This document shows, piece after piece, positions 1 through 7,681 of a stretch of DNA of 40,778 nt. Origin of the DNA: Rhodanobacter sp. GTDB lineage: Bacteria > Pseudomonadota > Gammaproteobacteria > Xanthomonadales > Rhodanobacteraceae. The stretch lies in NCBI GenBank assembly GCA_031274955.1, contig JAISPQ010000201.1, positions 1 to 40,778 of the forward strand, in the 5' to 3' direction. How positions within the stretch are numbered: position 1 is the first letter of the stretch; each line of letters opens with the position of its first letter. The notes beneath the pieces are model-generated. The model did no database searches and was not told where the DNA came from. It saw nothing but the letters and a program-made list of their open reading frames with translations. A program made the translations under genes and the position numbers.

Positions 1-236
1 CCGGCGGCGCTTGCTCATGCTGCGCGAAGCTGCGGCACGTTGCCGCGTGAGGCCATGAGTGTGAAGCATGGCGACCGGATAGGGGTAGCGGCGCATGGAT
101 GGGGGCAACTTTGGGGGCAGGTTGAATAATTTCATCTAATGACATGGAATTAAAACAATAAGTTATGCTTACTTTTCGAGTGCACCCATCCAATTAGCCG
201 TCCAAGGGCATCCAGCAAGGTCCGGTTCATCATCAC
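1..236. other. Left-edge stretch without a recognisable gene
   Basis: No reading frame here can be assigned. A short frame open from the left edge closes at a TGA near position 58 and could be the tail of a gene outside the window, but it is too short to name. The motif TGGGGGCA occurs twice as a direct repeat at 100-107 and 112-119, exactly 12 bp apart. I searched for a tRNA or tmRNA 3' end, which often borders P4-type integrases, and saw none. From about 125 on, the DNA is more AT-rich than the surroundings. Confidence 0.4.
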
Positions 237-262
237 AAACCCCGCAAAACGCGGGGTTTTTT
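237..262 (+). terminator. Rho-independent terminator
   Basis: CCCCGC (240-245) pairs with GCGGGG (251-256) around an AAAAC loop, followed by a run of six T (257-262). Flanking A and T residues extend the stem, so it could also work on the other strand. It would end a transcript entering from the left, upstream of the integrase remnant. Confidence 0.8.
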
Positions 263-302
263 GTTGTCCGACCACCCGATAACGTCCGATACCAGCGCGA
301 AA

Positions 303-351
303 ACTGAGTAAGATACTGAGTAACGGCAACCCGGCGCATGATCCTTACTCA
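303..351. promoter_or_regulatory. ACTGAGTAA repeats upstream of the integrase
   Basis: ACTGAGTAA occurs at 303-311 and 315-323 (12-bp period), and the inverse TTACTCA at 345-351, just before the integrase start. Repeats of this sort near P4-type integrases are typically arm-type recombinase sites or an autoregulatory operator. That role is inference. The 12-bp period matches the TGGGGGCA pair at 100-119. Confidence 0.45.
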
Positions 352-366
352 ATTTTCCTTGCTCAC

Positions 367-776
367 ATGCTGAAAGACACGAAGATTCGCAACGCCAAGC
401 CGAAGGACAAGTCCTGCAAGCTGGCCGACGGTCACGGCCTTTATCTTGAAATCATGCCAACTGGATCGAAGCTGTGGCGCATGAAGTTCAGGCACGCCGG
501 CAAAGAGAACAGGTTTTCGTTCGGCGCGTACCAAAAAGTGCCCCTCAAGGAAGCCCCAGAACGATGCGCAGAGGCTCGTGCGTTGCTGCGGCGGGGTGTG
601 GCCCGGCCGCCCAGCGCAAGGCCGAAAAGCGCGCCGGCGTGGAAGCCGCTGTTAACAGCTTCGAGGCTATCGCGCGCGAATGGCTGGCCGTGAGAAAACA
701 CGAATGGACGGCAGGGCAGCACGCCAAGGAGCGCGACCGCCTGCAAAACCATGCCTTCCCGTGGATAGGCGGGTAG
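367..776 (+). pseudogene. Truncated, frameshifted P4-type tyrosine recombinase (integrase)
   Basis: The frame from ATG 367 (MLKDTKIRNAKPKDKSCKLA...) is the N-terminal arm-DNA-binding domain (DUF4102) of P4/CP4-57-type integrases. At about 601 the family's GVDPAAQRKAEKRA segment is broken: the DNA reads ggtgtgg-cccggcc where gac-ccg would be expected, so one base is missing. Translation continues in another frame as PAAQRKAEKRAG...SFEAIAREWLAVRKHEW...FPWIGG and stops at 774-776. Only the arm domain and the start of the core-binding domain survive. The catalytic domain with the R-H-R-Y residues is absent, so the protein cannot be an active recombinase. It marks an old integration site, probably the edge of a decayed island. 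Confidence 0.85.
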
Positions 777-895
777 TGACGACGGGAAACATGTTGCATA
801 GGAACCTCCAAGTTGCGACCAAAGTATCGCTTCTTGGCGTCTGTTACTGCAGGACAAGTTCATGGGGCGCTTTCGTGGGGGAGAAGAGCGATTTT

Positions 896-968
896 CCCTT
901 GTCATTCTGCGCGGCGCGTAGCGCCGTCGCAGAATCCCCACTCCCTGTTCCCTGCTTCTTTCACGCTA
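896..968. repeat. Palindromic intergenic repeat (ATTCTGCG..CGCAGAAT type)
   Basis: A long imperfect palindrome (901-937, arms ATTCTGCGCGGCGC and GGCGC..CGCAGAAT) is followed by a block that in reverse reads GCGTGAAAGAAGCAGGG. The same pair of modules occurs at 27921-27985, and parts of it occur at 23380-23540. It lies in the 5' flank of the TraB-like gene. The rest of 777-1009 holds nothing else I can identify. Confidence 0.7.
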
Positions 969-1009
969 ATCTACAGGCGTACTCAGATACTCGATGTGGA
1001 GTGACTCTC

Positions 1010-2068
1010 ATGGGTCGAATGCTGTTTCTCGGGGCTTGGATTATTTGCGTGGCCTGCAATGGAGCGATTACGCGGGCGGCGGATACGCCGGCCCCGGCGG
1101 ACGTTACGAAAATGGAAGCGGTCGTCGTCACCGGCGAGCAGCCGGGACCAGGACTGTGGAAAGTCCAGAAGGGCGATCACGTACTGTGGCTGCTGGGCAG
1201 TCTGTCCCCGTTGCCCAAGAAGATGACTTGGCGCACGAAAGAGGTCGATGCGCTCGTTGCGCAGTCGCAGGCGGTCATCATGCAGCCTCGAGTCGATGTC
1301 GATGCTGATATCGGTTTCTTCGGTAAGCTCATGCTGCTGCCTTCGCTCATCGGCGTGCGCAATAGTCCTGAAGGCCGTACCTTGCAACAAGTCGTGCCGG
1401 CGGATGAGTATGCGCGATGGCTTGTGCTTAAGCAGCGTTACATGGGCCACAACAACAAGGTTGAGAAATGGCGTCCGATCTTCGCGGCGATGGAACTGTA
1501 TCGCACCGCGCTGGATCGCTCCGGGCTCACCGGCTTGAACTCGAATCTCGTCGAGGACAAGGTCGCCGAGGCCGCCAAACGCGCACATATCCAAGTGACC
1601 GTGTTGAGCGTCGAACTGAAAGTGGAACAACCAAGGCAGGCCGTGAAGGAATTCAAGAACACATCAATGGACGATCAGGACTGCTTCCGCAAAACACTCG
1701 ATCGCATCGACACCGATCTGGGTACGATGACCGAACGCGCAAATGCCTGGGCGACCGGCGATCTGGATGCCTTGCGCAAGCTGCCGTATACGGACCAGTT
1801 GACGGTGTGTGAAGCCGCCCTGAGCGCAACAGGGCTTGGGCGACGGCTTGGGGGAGCTGATTTGGATGCCCGCATTCGGCAGAAGTGGCTGGATACCGTT
1901 TCATCCGCTGTGGACAAGAACACGGCAAGCATTGCCGTGTTGCCGATTCGTCGATTGCTGTCCGCCGATGATGGCTATTTGTCGGGGCTTGCCGCGCGTG
2001 GATATTCGATCCAGGCGCCGGATGCGCAAGACGAATCCGGCGCCGTACATGAGGACAAGAACCCTTGA
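1010..2068 (+). CDS. TraB/GumN-family protein, exported
   Basis: 352 aa. The start at 1010 is preferred over upstream in-frame codons because GGAG lies about 9 nt ahead and a signal peptide follows at once (MGRMLFLGAWIICVACNGAITRAAD). The segment GLWKVQKGDHVLWLLGSLSPLPKKMTWRTKEVDALVAQ resembles the N-terminal block of TraB/PrgY/GumN proteins, whose Tiki-like members are metal-dependent peptidases. The usual GTxH motif reads GSLS here, so the family histidine is lost and catalysis is doubtful. Paired cysteines lie in the C-terminal half (DQDCFRK, LTVCEAA). The protein is probably periplasmic. The gene stands alone, between an intergenic repeat and a shared terminator facing the next gene. Family fairly sure; function unknown. 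Confidence 0.75.
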   Translation: MGRMLFLGAWIICVACNGAITRAADTPAPADVTKMEAVVVTGEQPGPGLWKVQKGDHVLWLLGSLSPLPKKMTWRTKEVDALVAQSQAVIMQPRVDVDADIGFFGKLMLLPSLIGVRNSPEGRTLQQVVPADEYARWLVLKQRYMGHNNKVEKWRPIFAAMELYRTALDRSGLTGLNSNLVEDKVAEAAKRAHIQVTVLSVELKVEQPRQAVKEFKNTSMDDQDCFRKTLDRIDTDLGTMTERANAWATGDLDALRKLPYTDQLTVCEAALSATGLGRRLGGADLDARIRQKWLDTVSSAVDKNTASIAVLPIRRLLSADDGYLSGLAARGYSIQAPDAQDESGAVHEDKNP

Positions 2069-2104
2069 AAAGCGAAGGCCCGCTTCCGCGGGCCTTCGCT
2101 TTTT
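2068..2104. terminator. Bidirectional terminator
   Basis: AAAAGCGAAGGCCCGC (2068-2083) pairs perfectly with GCGGGCCTTCGCTTTT around TTCC. With T runs on both strands it can serve the TraB-like gene from the left and the YXWGXW gene from the right. The first A of the stem is the last base of the upstream stop codon. Confidence 0.92.
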
Positions 2105-2121
2105 GACGTGTCCAAAGAGAA

Positions 2122-2448
2122 TCAGTGGTCCCAGCGACCGTCGTAGTAGCGCCAGCGATTTCCCTCTTGTTCCCAGCGCGGCGCGGTATAGCGGTATCCA
2201 TGGCGCGCGCGCGCCCATGAGCCCTGATGCCAGACATAACGACCATTGGCCCAACGCCACTCGCCGGGTACCCACACGTAACCACGACGCGGGGGGGGAA
2301 CCCGTTCCGTACGCGGCGGCGGCGGCGCTTTGGTGGCATAGACGACGTTGACCGCAACGCGGGCATGGGCCGGCATGCTGTTCACCGTCACGGCGCCGAC
2401 CGCGGCTACCAAGGCAGCGCTCAGCAGAAGTTTTTTAGCATTTTGCAT
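2122..2448 (-). CDS. YXWGXW-repeat exported protein
   Basis: 108 aa. ATG at 2448 has a perfect GGAGG (2454-2458) 5 nt upstream. A TTG twelve bases earlier is in frame but overlaps that ribosome site. A signal peptide (MQNAKKLLLSAALVAAVGAV...PAHA) is followed by a Pro/Arg linker (APPPPRTERVPPPRR) and aromatic repeats: YVWVPGEW, YVWHQGSW and RYYDGRW. These are the YXWGXW motifs of small exported proteins common in beta- and gammaproteobacteria, whose role is not established. The gene is convergent with the TraB-like gene, with which it shares a terminator. Confidence 0.85.
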   Translation of the reverse strand: MQNAKKLLLSAALVAAVGAVTVNSMPAHARVAVNVVYATKAPPPPRTERVPPPRRGYVWVPGEWRWANGRYVWHQGSWARARHGYRYTAPRWEQEGNRWRYYDGRWDH

Positions 2449-2659
2449 TGCATCCTCCAAAAGAGACGTCCGGATGGACGTTCAAGCGGACGTCACCCTA
2501 ACGATCCGGACATGAACGATCACCGACTGCTCGTATGGTGTGCGCTGCGCAGGGTTTTCGTCAAGGGTTTCGTGAGATTCATGTAGGGAGCAAGTAATCT
2601 GTCCGGACTTGAATCGCCCCGGGTTTTGAGGAGGCTCCGACTCTTGAGAGGATGGAGCC

Positions 2660-2797
2660 ATGAGCAAAAACAACGCGAACAAATTTTCCCCGGAACTGCG
2701 TGAACGCGCGGTGCCTCTGGTGCAAGAGCATCGAGGGGAGTACCCGCCGCTGTGGCTGGCAACCGAATCGATAGCGCCCAAGATGGGCTGCTCGTCT
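2660..2797 (+). pseudogene. IS3-family transposase OrfA, N-terminal fragment
   Basis: [22 protein letters not shown]... is the helix-turn-helix start of IS3-family OrfA. The match stops after about 46 residues (..IAPKMGCSS), before the rest of the HTH and the leucine zipper. The frame then runs into orfB sequence read in the wrong phase. A deletion has therefore removed the end of orfA, the frameshift window and the first part of orfB. Confidence 0.8.
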
Positions 2798-3175
2798 GCT
2801 GGACTTGGTAAACCGTCAGTTCCAGGCGGATCGGCCCAATCAGCTCTGGCTGTCGGATTTCACCTATGTCTGGACATGGCAGGGCTGGTTCTACGTGGCC
2901 TTCGTCATCGACGCCTACGCCCGGCGTATCGTCGGCTGGCGCGTGAGCAAATCGATGACCACGGACTTCGTGCTCGATGCGCTTGAGCAAGCCCTGTATA
3001 ACCGCCATCCCCAGGACGATGGCTCCTTGATCCATCACTCAGACCGAGGCTCGCAGTACGTGAGCATTCGATACAGTGAACGTTTGGCCCAAGCTGGCAT
3101 CGCGCCGTCGGTCGGCAGCAAGGGCGACAGCTACGACAACGCCTTGGCCGAAACTATCAACGGTCTGTATGATGC
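2796..3175 (+). pseudogene. IS3-family transposase OrfB, internal fragment
   Basis: The frame with [22 protein letters not shown]...[12 protein letters not shown]...IHHSDRGSQYVS...SYDNALAETINGLY is the retroviral-integrase-like core of IS3 OrfB. All three DDE acidic residues are present (D of DFTYV, D of HHSDRG region, E of AETING). Both ends are missing: the N-terminal third is deleted at about 2797, and homology stops at about 3170, where it joins DNA next to the right inverted repeat. Not expected to be functional, although the catalytic triad survives. Confidence 0.82.
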
Positions 3176-3234
3176 CCCCCGAGGAGGCCGTTTTACTTTA
3201 ACCAAACAGCCTCCGCGAAACCCAGGGCGATTCA

Positions 3235-3580
3235 GAATGGGGTCCTTTACACTTTTTGGTAACCACCCCATGTGTTCAGTACAAAACTGAATTCGGCATG
3301 AACTTATCGCTGCGTTAGTGGTCGATATGCCAGCGTGGATACAAAGCTTGCATAGCCCCCTAGGTCTTCCGTCTTCTTTTTTAACCAACAACCACAAAAG
3401 GTACGGCTATGAAAGCCAATGAGTTCAATAAGATATCTTTCTTAAATTTACTAAGGAGAAAATATGTTTAGTTCATGTTTTAGATAAAAATGTAATAGCA
3501 GTAACTAATTGATCTTTAAGGAAATTTTGATAATTTGTTGAAGATTTAAATAGTGACTTAAATTTGTTTATTTCTTAGTA
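3235..3580. other. AT-rich gap with two tiny ORFs
   Basis: This stretch is much more AT-rich than its surroundings, especially 3420-3580. It carries a 20-codon frame (ATG 3409 to TAG 3471, MKANEFNKISF...). The end of that frame contains AAGGAG (3453-3458) placed 5 nt before ATG 3464, which opens a 7-codon frame ending TAA 3487. Neither resembles a known protein. They could be leader peptides for the following surface protein or remains of a lost gene. No clear promoter could be placed. Confidence 0.4.
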
Positions 3581-5616
3581 ATGTTTATTAATAATTCCCC
3601 TTCACGGTTGGTGCGTTTGGGTACACGGCTGCTCACCCTGGCGCTGACCCTCGCCGTATTCGTGCTGACCTTGCCGGCATGGGCGTCGAACACTGTCCCC
3701 TACCTGGATGCAAACGGCGCATCGCAAACCGCGCCAAGCGCCACGGATCTGACCGGCGACGAAACCACGCTGACTTCCGGCTGGTATCTGGCCAGCGGGT
3801 CGCTGACCTATGCGAGCACGCTGACCGTCTCCGGCGATGTACATCTGATCCTCGCGGATGGAAGTAACCTGACCGTGAACGGAAGTTCTACTAAAAGTAC
3901 ATTCACTAATGGTGACGCCGGAATCCATGTATCCGCAGACAACAGCCTGACGATCTACGCCCAATCCACGGGAAGCGGCATGGGCCGCTTGGTGGCTACC
4001 GGCGGCGGCTACGGCGCGGGCATTGGCGGCGGCGGCGACAACGGCGACGGCGGAACTATCACGATCAATGGCGGCATGGTGACGGCCTCTGGCAACCCAG
4101 CGGGCTTGGGCGGCGCGGGCATTGGAGGCGACACCTCCGACTATCACGGTGGCGCCGGTGGCACCCTCACTATATTAACGGCGGTAGGGTCACAGCCACC
4201 GGCGGCGGCGGCGAAGGCCGTGCGGGCATCGGCGGCGGTGGCAGAACCAACATAGCCTCCGTTGGCGGCGCGAGCGGCACCATCACCATCAATGGTGGCA
4301 CGGTCATGGCCACCGGCGCTGTTGGCATCGGCAGTAGCTCCACCACAGGAGCAAACGGCAGTATCGCCATCAGCGGCGGTATGGTCACGGCCACTGGCGA
4401 TAGCGTCGCGGGCACGGGTATTGGTGGTGGCACGCGTGGTGATAATATCCTTATCTACGGCGAAGCCACGCAGGTAACCGCAAAAGGCGCGAGCGGCGCA
4501 GCGGGAGATATTTACGCCAGTACGCTGTTTATCGCGCTACCGCCGGGCAACTTGACCCTCTCCACCCCTCCGGCCACGACAGCGAACGCTGTGCTGTTCA
4601 CGGCCGACCCGGCATCGACCGGCGCCGTCACCGCCGCATTGCCCGCGCCGTTCGGTACCACGATCAATCTGCTGACCGGTTTGGATACGACCGGGAAACC
4701 CTTATCGGTCATCACGACGCTGTTTGCCGAGACCGTTTCTTTCGCGCTGGATGGTTACGGTAATAGCCCGATCGTGAAAACAGGGAACGGCCTGATGAAC
4801 CCTGGCGCGAAGATTGCTTTTGTGCAAGCGGCGATTCCGACACCGCCGCCGCCGGTGCTGACCCCGCAAGCGATCACCGGCGATTGGTACGACCCCGCCT
4901 ATGATGGCTCGGGGTTCAACATTCTCATGACCGGGTCGGGATTGAGCCTCTTTTACTACGGCGGTAACGGCTGGCTGGAATCGGATGTCGGCCCCAAACA
5001 GATCGTGCCAGGAACCTCCATCACGCTCAATATGAACCAAACGTACTACGACCCGCAGGGCGGCAGTTCTTTTTTAAATCCCCCTAAGCCGACCTCGCTA
5101 GTGGTATGGGGCACAGTGACCCTGAACTTTTCGGCGGACGGCGCCACGGCAGTCGCCACCCTTGCCGGCTCGGATGGTAAGGTCAACCTCTACTTGCAGA
5201 AGCTAGCCGGGATGGCGAGCACGCCTTCGGTCACGGGTGATTGGTTTGATCCGGCCTATGACGGCTCCGGGTTCAACGTGACCATGACACCCGCGGGATT
5301 GCTCCTCTTCTACTATGGCTGGAGCAGTGATTTTGGAGGACCTTTTGGACCTTTGTGGCTTATCTCGGATGTCGGCCCCACGCAGATCACTGCGGGAAAT
5401 ACCATCACGCTGAACATGAATCAGACGAACTACTACAGCACTTTCCTGAGTCCGGCCAAGCCCAACACACTCACGCAATGGGGCACGGTACAACTCACCT
5501 TTTTGAGTTGCAGTCCCACGCAGACCGCCACCGCTAAGCTTTCCGGCGTGGATGGCACGGTGAATCTCAATTTGATGATGCTGGCTAATGTAGTGAACCT
5601 GCCGCCGGAGTGTTGA
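3581..5616 (+). pseudogene. Gly-rich exported surface protein with a frameshift
   Basis: ATG 3581 opens a signal peptide (..LLTLALTLAVFVLTLPAWA, cleavage near 35). A Gly-rich, TITINGG/VTATG repeat region follows, of the right-handed beta-helix or adhesin kind. In this frame translation ends at 4255 after a low-complexity tail. The repeat pattern resumes one frame over from 4174 (INGGRVTATGGGGEG...) and runs to 5616. Reading act-[at]-att-aac at 4169-4179, two extra bases (an AT duplication) explain the shift. The C-terminal half carries two tandem copies of a domain starting GDWYDPAYDGSGFN / GDWFDPAYDGSGFN, near 4879 and 5236, with FYYG, SDVGP and ITLNMNQT in each. There is no good Shine-Dalgarno at 3581. 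It could be a pseudogene, a phase-variable gene or a sequencing error. Confidence 0.7.
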
Positions 5617-5637
5617 TCGATATACCGCGCTTGTAGA

Positions 5638-5659
5638 GGGCAGGCCCCCGTGCCTGCCC
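5638..5659. terminator. Hairpin between convergent genes
   Basis: GGGCAGGC (5638-5645) pairs with GCCTGCCC (5652-5659) across a 6-nt loop, between the surface protein and the end of zapE. There is no T tract, so intrinsic termination is uncertain. Confidence 0.5.
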
Positions 5660-5667
5660 AGTCGCAC

Positions 5668-6762
5668 TCAAGAGCGGTGCTCGCGGGCGAGGTAATCCTC
5701 GCTTTGCATCTCGATCAGGCGCGATTCCGTGCGCGCGAACGCGGCGCGCAGACGCTCGCCGGCGTACAGATCGACGATCGGCGCGGCGGCCGACAGGACC
5801 AGCTTCACGCCGCGGTCGTACACCTCGTCCACCAGTTCGATGAAGCGCCGTGCCGCGTCGTCGGCCTGCGGCGCAAACCGTGGTACGCCGCAGATGAAGA
5901 TCGTGTGATAGGTGCGCGCCAGTTCGATGTAGTCGGCAACGCCGCGTGGCCCTTCGCAGAGCGCGGCGAACGCGAACCAGATGACGGCGTCGGATTCGCG
6001 TAATACGGGGATCGGACGGTCGTTGACGATCAGATCGAAATCGCGCTGCATGTCGCCGTGCGCGACGCGATCGAACATGGCCTGCATCGCGCGTTCGGCC
6101 GCTGCGTCCAGTGGCGTGTAGTAGACCGGCGCTTGTTTGAGCGCGCGCAGGCGCCAGTCGTGCGGCGAGGCGAGTTCCACGACATCGCAATGCTGTTCGA
6201 GCAGCGCGATCGCCGGCAGAAACCGCGCGCGTTGCAAACCATCCTTATACAGATCGCGCGGCGGCGTGTTCGAGGTGGTGACGAGTACGACGCCGCGCGC
6301 GAACAGTGCGCGCAGCAGGTTGCCGAGGATCATCGCATCGCCGATGTCGCCGACAAAGAATTCGTCCAGCACCAGCACGCGGACCTGGGCCGCGATGCGC
6401 TGCGCCACGGCAACCAGCGGATCGCGCTGGCCTTGGAGCGTGCGCAATTCCGCGTGCATGCTCTGCATGAAGCGGTGGAAATGCACGCGCCGCTTGTGGG
6501 GCGTGGCCAGGGTGGCGTAGAGCAGATCGCATAGAAGGGTCTTGCCGCGGCCCACAGGGCCCCACAGGTAAAGCCCGCGCGGCGCCGGTGGTGTGCGGCC
6601 GCGCAGGCGTTGCCATAGCGAGGCCGGATGCGTTGTGGAGAGTTCGCGCCAGAGCCGATCGAGCGTGGCCAGCGCGTCCAGTTGTGCGGGATCGGATTGC
6701 CATTCGCCCTGCGCGACGCCCGCGCGATAGCGCGCGCCCGGTGTGCTGTCCTGCGGGGTCAT
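5668..6762 (-). CDS. zapE: Cell-division ATPase ZapE (AFG1 family)
   Basis: 364 aa, the normal size for this AFG1-like P-loop ATPase. In E. coli ZapE acts at the constricting Z-ring. Walker A is GPVGRGKT (68-75) and Walker B VLVLDE (129-134, followed by FFVGD). The sensor-like VVLVTTSNTPP lies near 160, and the family end block ..YIELARTYHTIFICGVPRF is present. ATG 6762 overlaps the TGA of the upstream hydrolase (ATGA), so the two are translationally coupled. The gene converges on the frameshifted surface protein across a small hairpin. Confidence 0.93.
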   Translation of the reverse strand: MTPQDSTPGARYRAGVAQGEWQSDPAQLDALATLDRLWRELSTTHPASLWQRLRGRTPPAPRGLYLWGPVGRGKTLLCDLLYATLATPHKRRVHFHRFMQSMHAELRTLQGQRDPLVAVAQRIAAQVRVLVLDEFFVGDIGDAMILGNLLRALFARGVVLVTTSNTPPRDLYKDGLQRARFLPAIALLEQHCDVVELASPHDWRLRALKQAPVYYTPLDAAAERAMQAMFDRVAHGDMQRDFDLIVNDRPIPVLRESDAVIWFAFAALCEGPRGVADYIELARTYHTIFICGVPRFAPQADDAARRFIELVDEVYDRGVKLVLSAAAPIVDLYAGERLRAAFARTESRLIEMQSEDYLAREHRS

Positions 6763-7451
6763 GGCGTGTTGCGCGTGGGCGGCAGATACGCGGCGAGCGC
6801 GTGTTTCAACACGCCGCGCAGGTCCACCAGGCGACGATGGAAGAAATGTCCCGTCTCGGGCATGCGTACGACCTGCGGCGCGGGCTGCAGCGCTTGCGCC
6901 CAGGTGAATACCGCGTGTGAATCGACGACTTCGTCTTCCTCGCCCTGCACGATCAGCCACGGACACGAGGGGGGGGCGAGATCGGCGAAATTCCAGCGGC
7001 CGATCGGCGGTGCGATCAGAATCAACTGCGCCGGATCGAGGCGGTTCGCCGCGCGCAGCGTGACATAGCTGCCGAACGAGAATCCGGCCAGCCACAGCGC
7101 ATCGCCCGGATGCGTTGCACGCGCCCAGGTCGCGATGGTGGCCAGGTCGTCGGCTTCGCCCACGCCACCGTCATGTACGCCTGCAGAGCGTCCGACACCG
7201 CGAAAATTGTGGCGCACCGTCGTCAAGCCCAGTTCGAGCAACACGCGCTCAAGCGTGGTGACGACCTTGTTATGCATCGTGCCGCCCTGCAATGGATGCG
7301 GATGGCTGATGACCGCGATGCCCTTGCGGGCGTTGTCGGCCGCAGGCACGGCGCAGGCCAGTTCGAGTGCGCCGGCAGCGCCGGGTAGCCATAGCGGACC
7401 GCCGGCGACGGGAAACGGCGGCAGTGGGGATTCGGGATGCGGAAAAGTCAT
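6759..7451 (-). CDS. Alpha/beta hydrolase (dienelactone-hydrolase-like)
   Basis: 230 aa from ATG 7451; in-frame codons further upstream give only a low-complexity extension. The fold is seen in HPHPLQGGTMHNKVV, the segment HNFRGVGRSAG, the nucleophile elbow GFSFGS (Ser125), a late acid in QGEEDEVV (Asp173) and the catalytic His in TGHFFH (His202). Short proteins of this type are soluble serine hydrolases of unknown substrate. The stop overlaps the zapE start by four bases, so the pair forms a small operon. The ribosome site at 7451 is weak. Confidence 0.85.
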   Translation of the reverse strand: MTFPHPESPLPPFPVAGGPLWLPGAAGALELACAVPAADNARKGIAVISHPHPLQGGTMHNKVVTTLERVLLELGLTTVRHNFRGVGRSAGVHDGGVGEADDLATIATWARATHPGDALWLAGFSFGSYVTLRAANRLDPAQLILIAPPIGRWNFADLAPPSCPWLIVQGEEDEVVDSHAVFTWAQALQPAPQVVRMPETGHFFHRRLVDLRGVLKHALAAYLPPTRNTP

Positions 7452-7531
7452 CCGCACATGATAGCGCGCCGCTGCGCGTGGCCTGCGCGGCCGGTGGAGC
7501 AGGGCAGGGCGGGCCGGGGCGTGGCTTTCTG

Positions 7532-7590
7532 AAAAATGCTGCATTGCAGAGTGACAATTTGACGCATATGAATGTAAATTTAAATTTACA
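7532..7590 (+). promoter_or_regulatory. Control region of the first cytochrome unit
   Basis: 7532-7566 matches 12343-12377, ahead of the second unit, at about 29 of 35 positions; the shared block begins AAAAATGCTGCA. Inside it GTGACAATTTGACGC (7551-7565) is an imperfect dyad and supplies a possible -35 TTGACG (7559-7564), with TAAATT (7581-7586) as a possible -10. A perfect 18-bp palindrome TGTAAATTTAAATTTACA (7573-7590) overlaps that -10 and is absent from the second unit. Promoter and operator roles are inference. Between 7591 and the start codon there is only AT-richer leader DNA. Confidence 0.5.
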
Positions 7591-7681
7591 ATCTTACATG
7601 CGCGACCAACCCAGCCCAGGCGGGCAAGGACAGGGTACTTGCACGGATAAATCCTTAATTATTAGGATAACAGGGGGAAAG

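Larger units (their letters stand above)
2610..3234 (+). mobile_element. Degenerate IS3-family element
   Basis: Imperfect inverted repeats bound the element. The left end (2610-2635) starts TGAATCGCCCCGGG and the right end (3209-3234) closes ..CCCAGGGCGATTCA. About 22 of 26 positions match, and they are bounded by TG...CA as usual in IS3 elements. Inside are the start of orfA and the middle of orfB. At about 625 bp it is roughly half the size of an intact element. The three bases flanking each side (ACT and GAA) do not form a target duplication, so the flanks have been rearranged or the insertion is old. Confidence 0.85.

Noticed and set aside
1..360. tRNA or tmRNA end as integrase target
   Set aside because: No acceptor or T-arm with TTCGA could be fitted; the hairpin at 237-262 is a plain terminator.
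680..1009. 330-bp upstream extension of the TraB-like gene
   Set aside because: It runs through the integrase remnant and an intergenic palindrome. ATG 1010 has a ribosome site and begins a signal peptide.
2796..3175. Programmed frameshift product OrfAB of the IS3 element
   Set aside because: The overlap region where the frameshift would occur has been deleted; the two frames join by deletion, not by ribosomal slippage.
6759..7451. Assigning either alpha/beta hydrolase as BioH to complement bioC
   Set aside because: Sequence features are only fold-level, and neither gene is linked to bioC.
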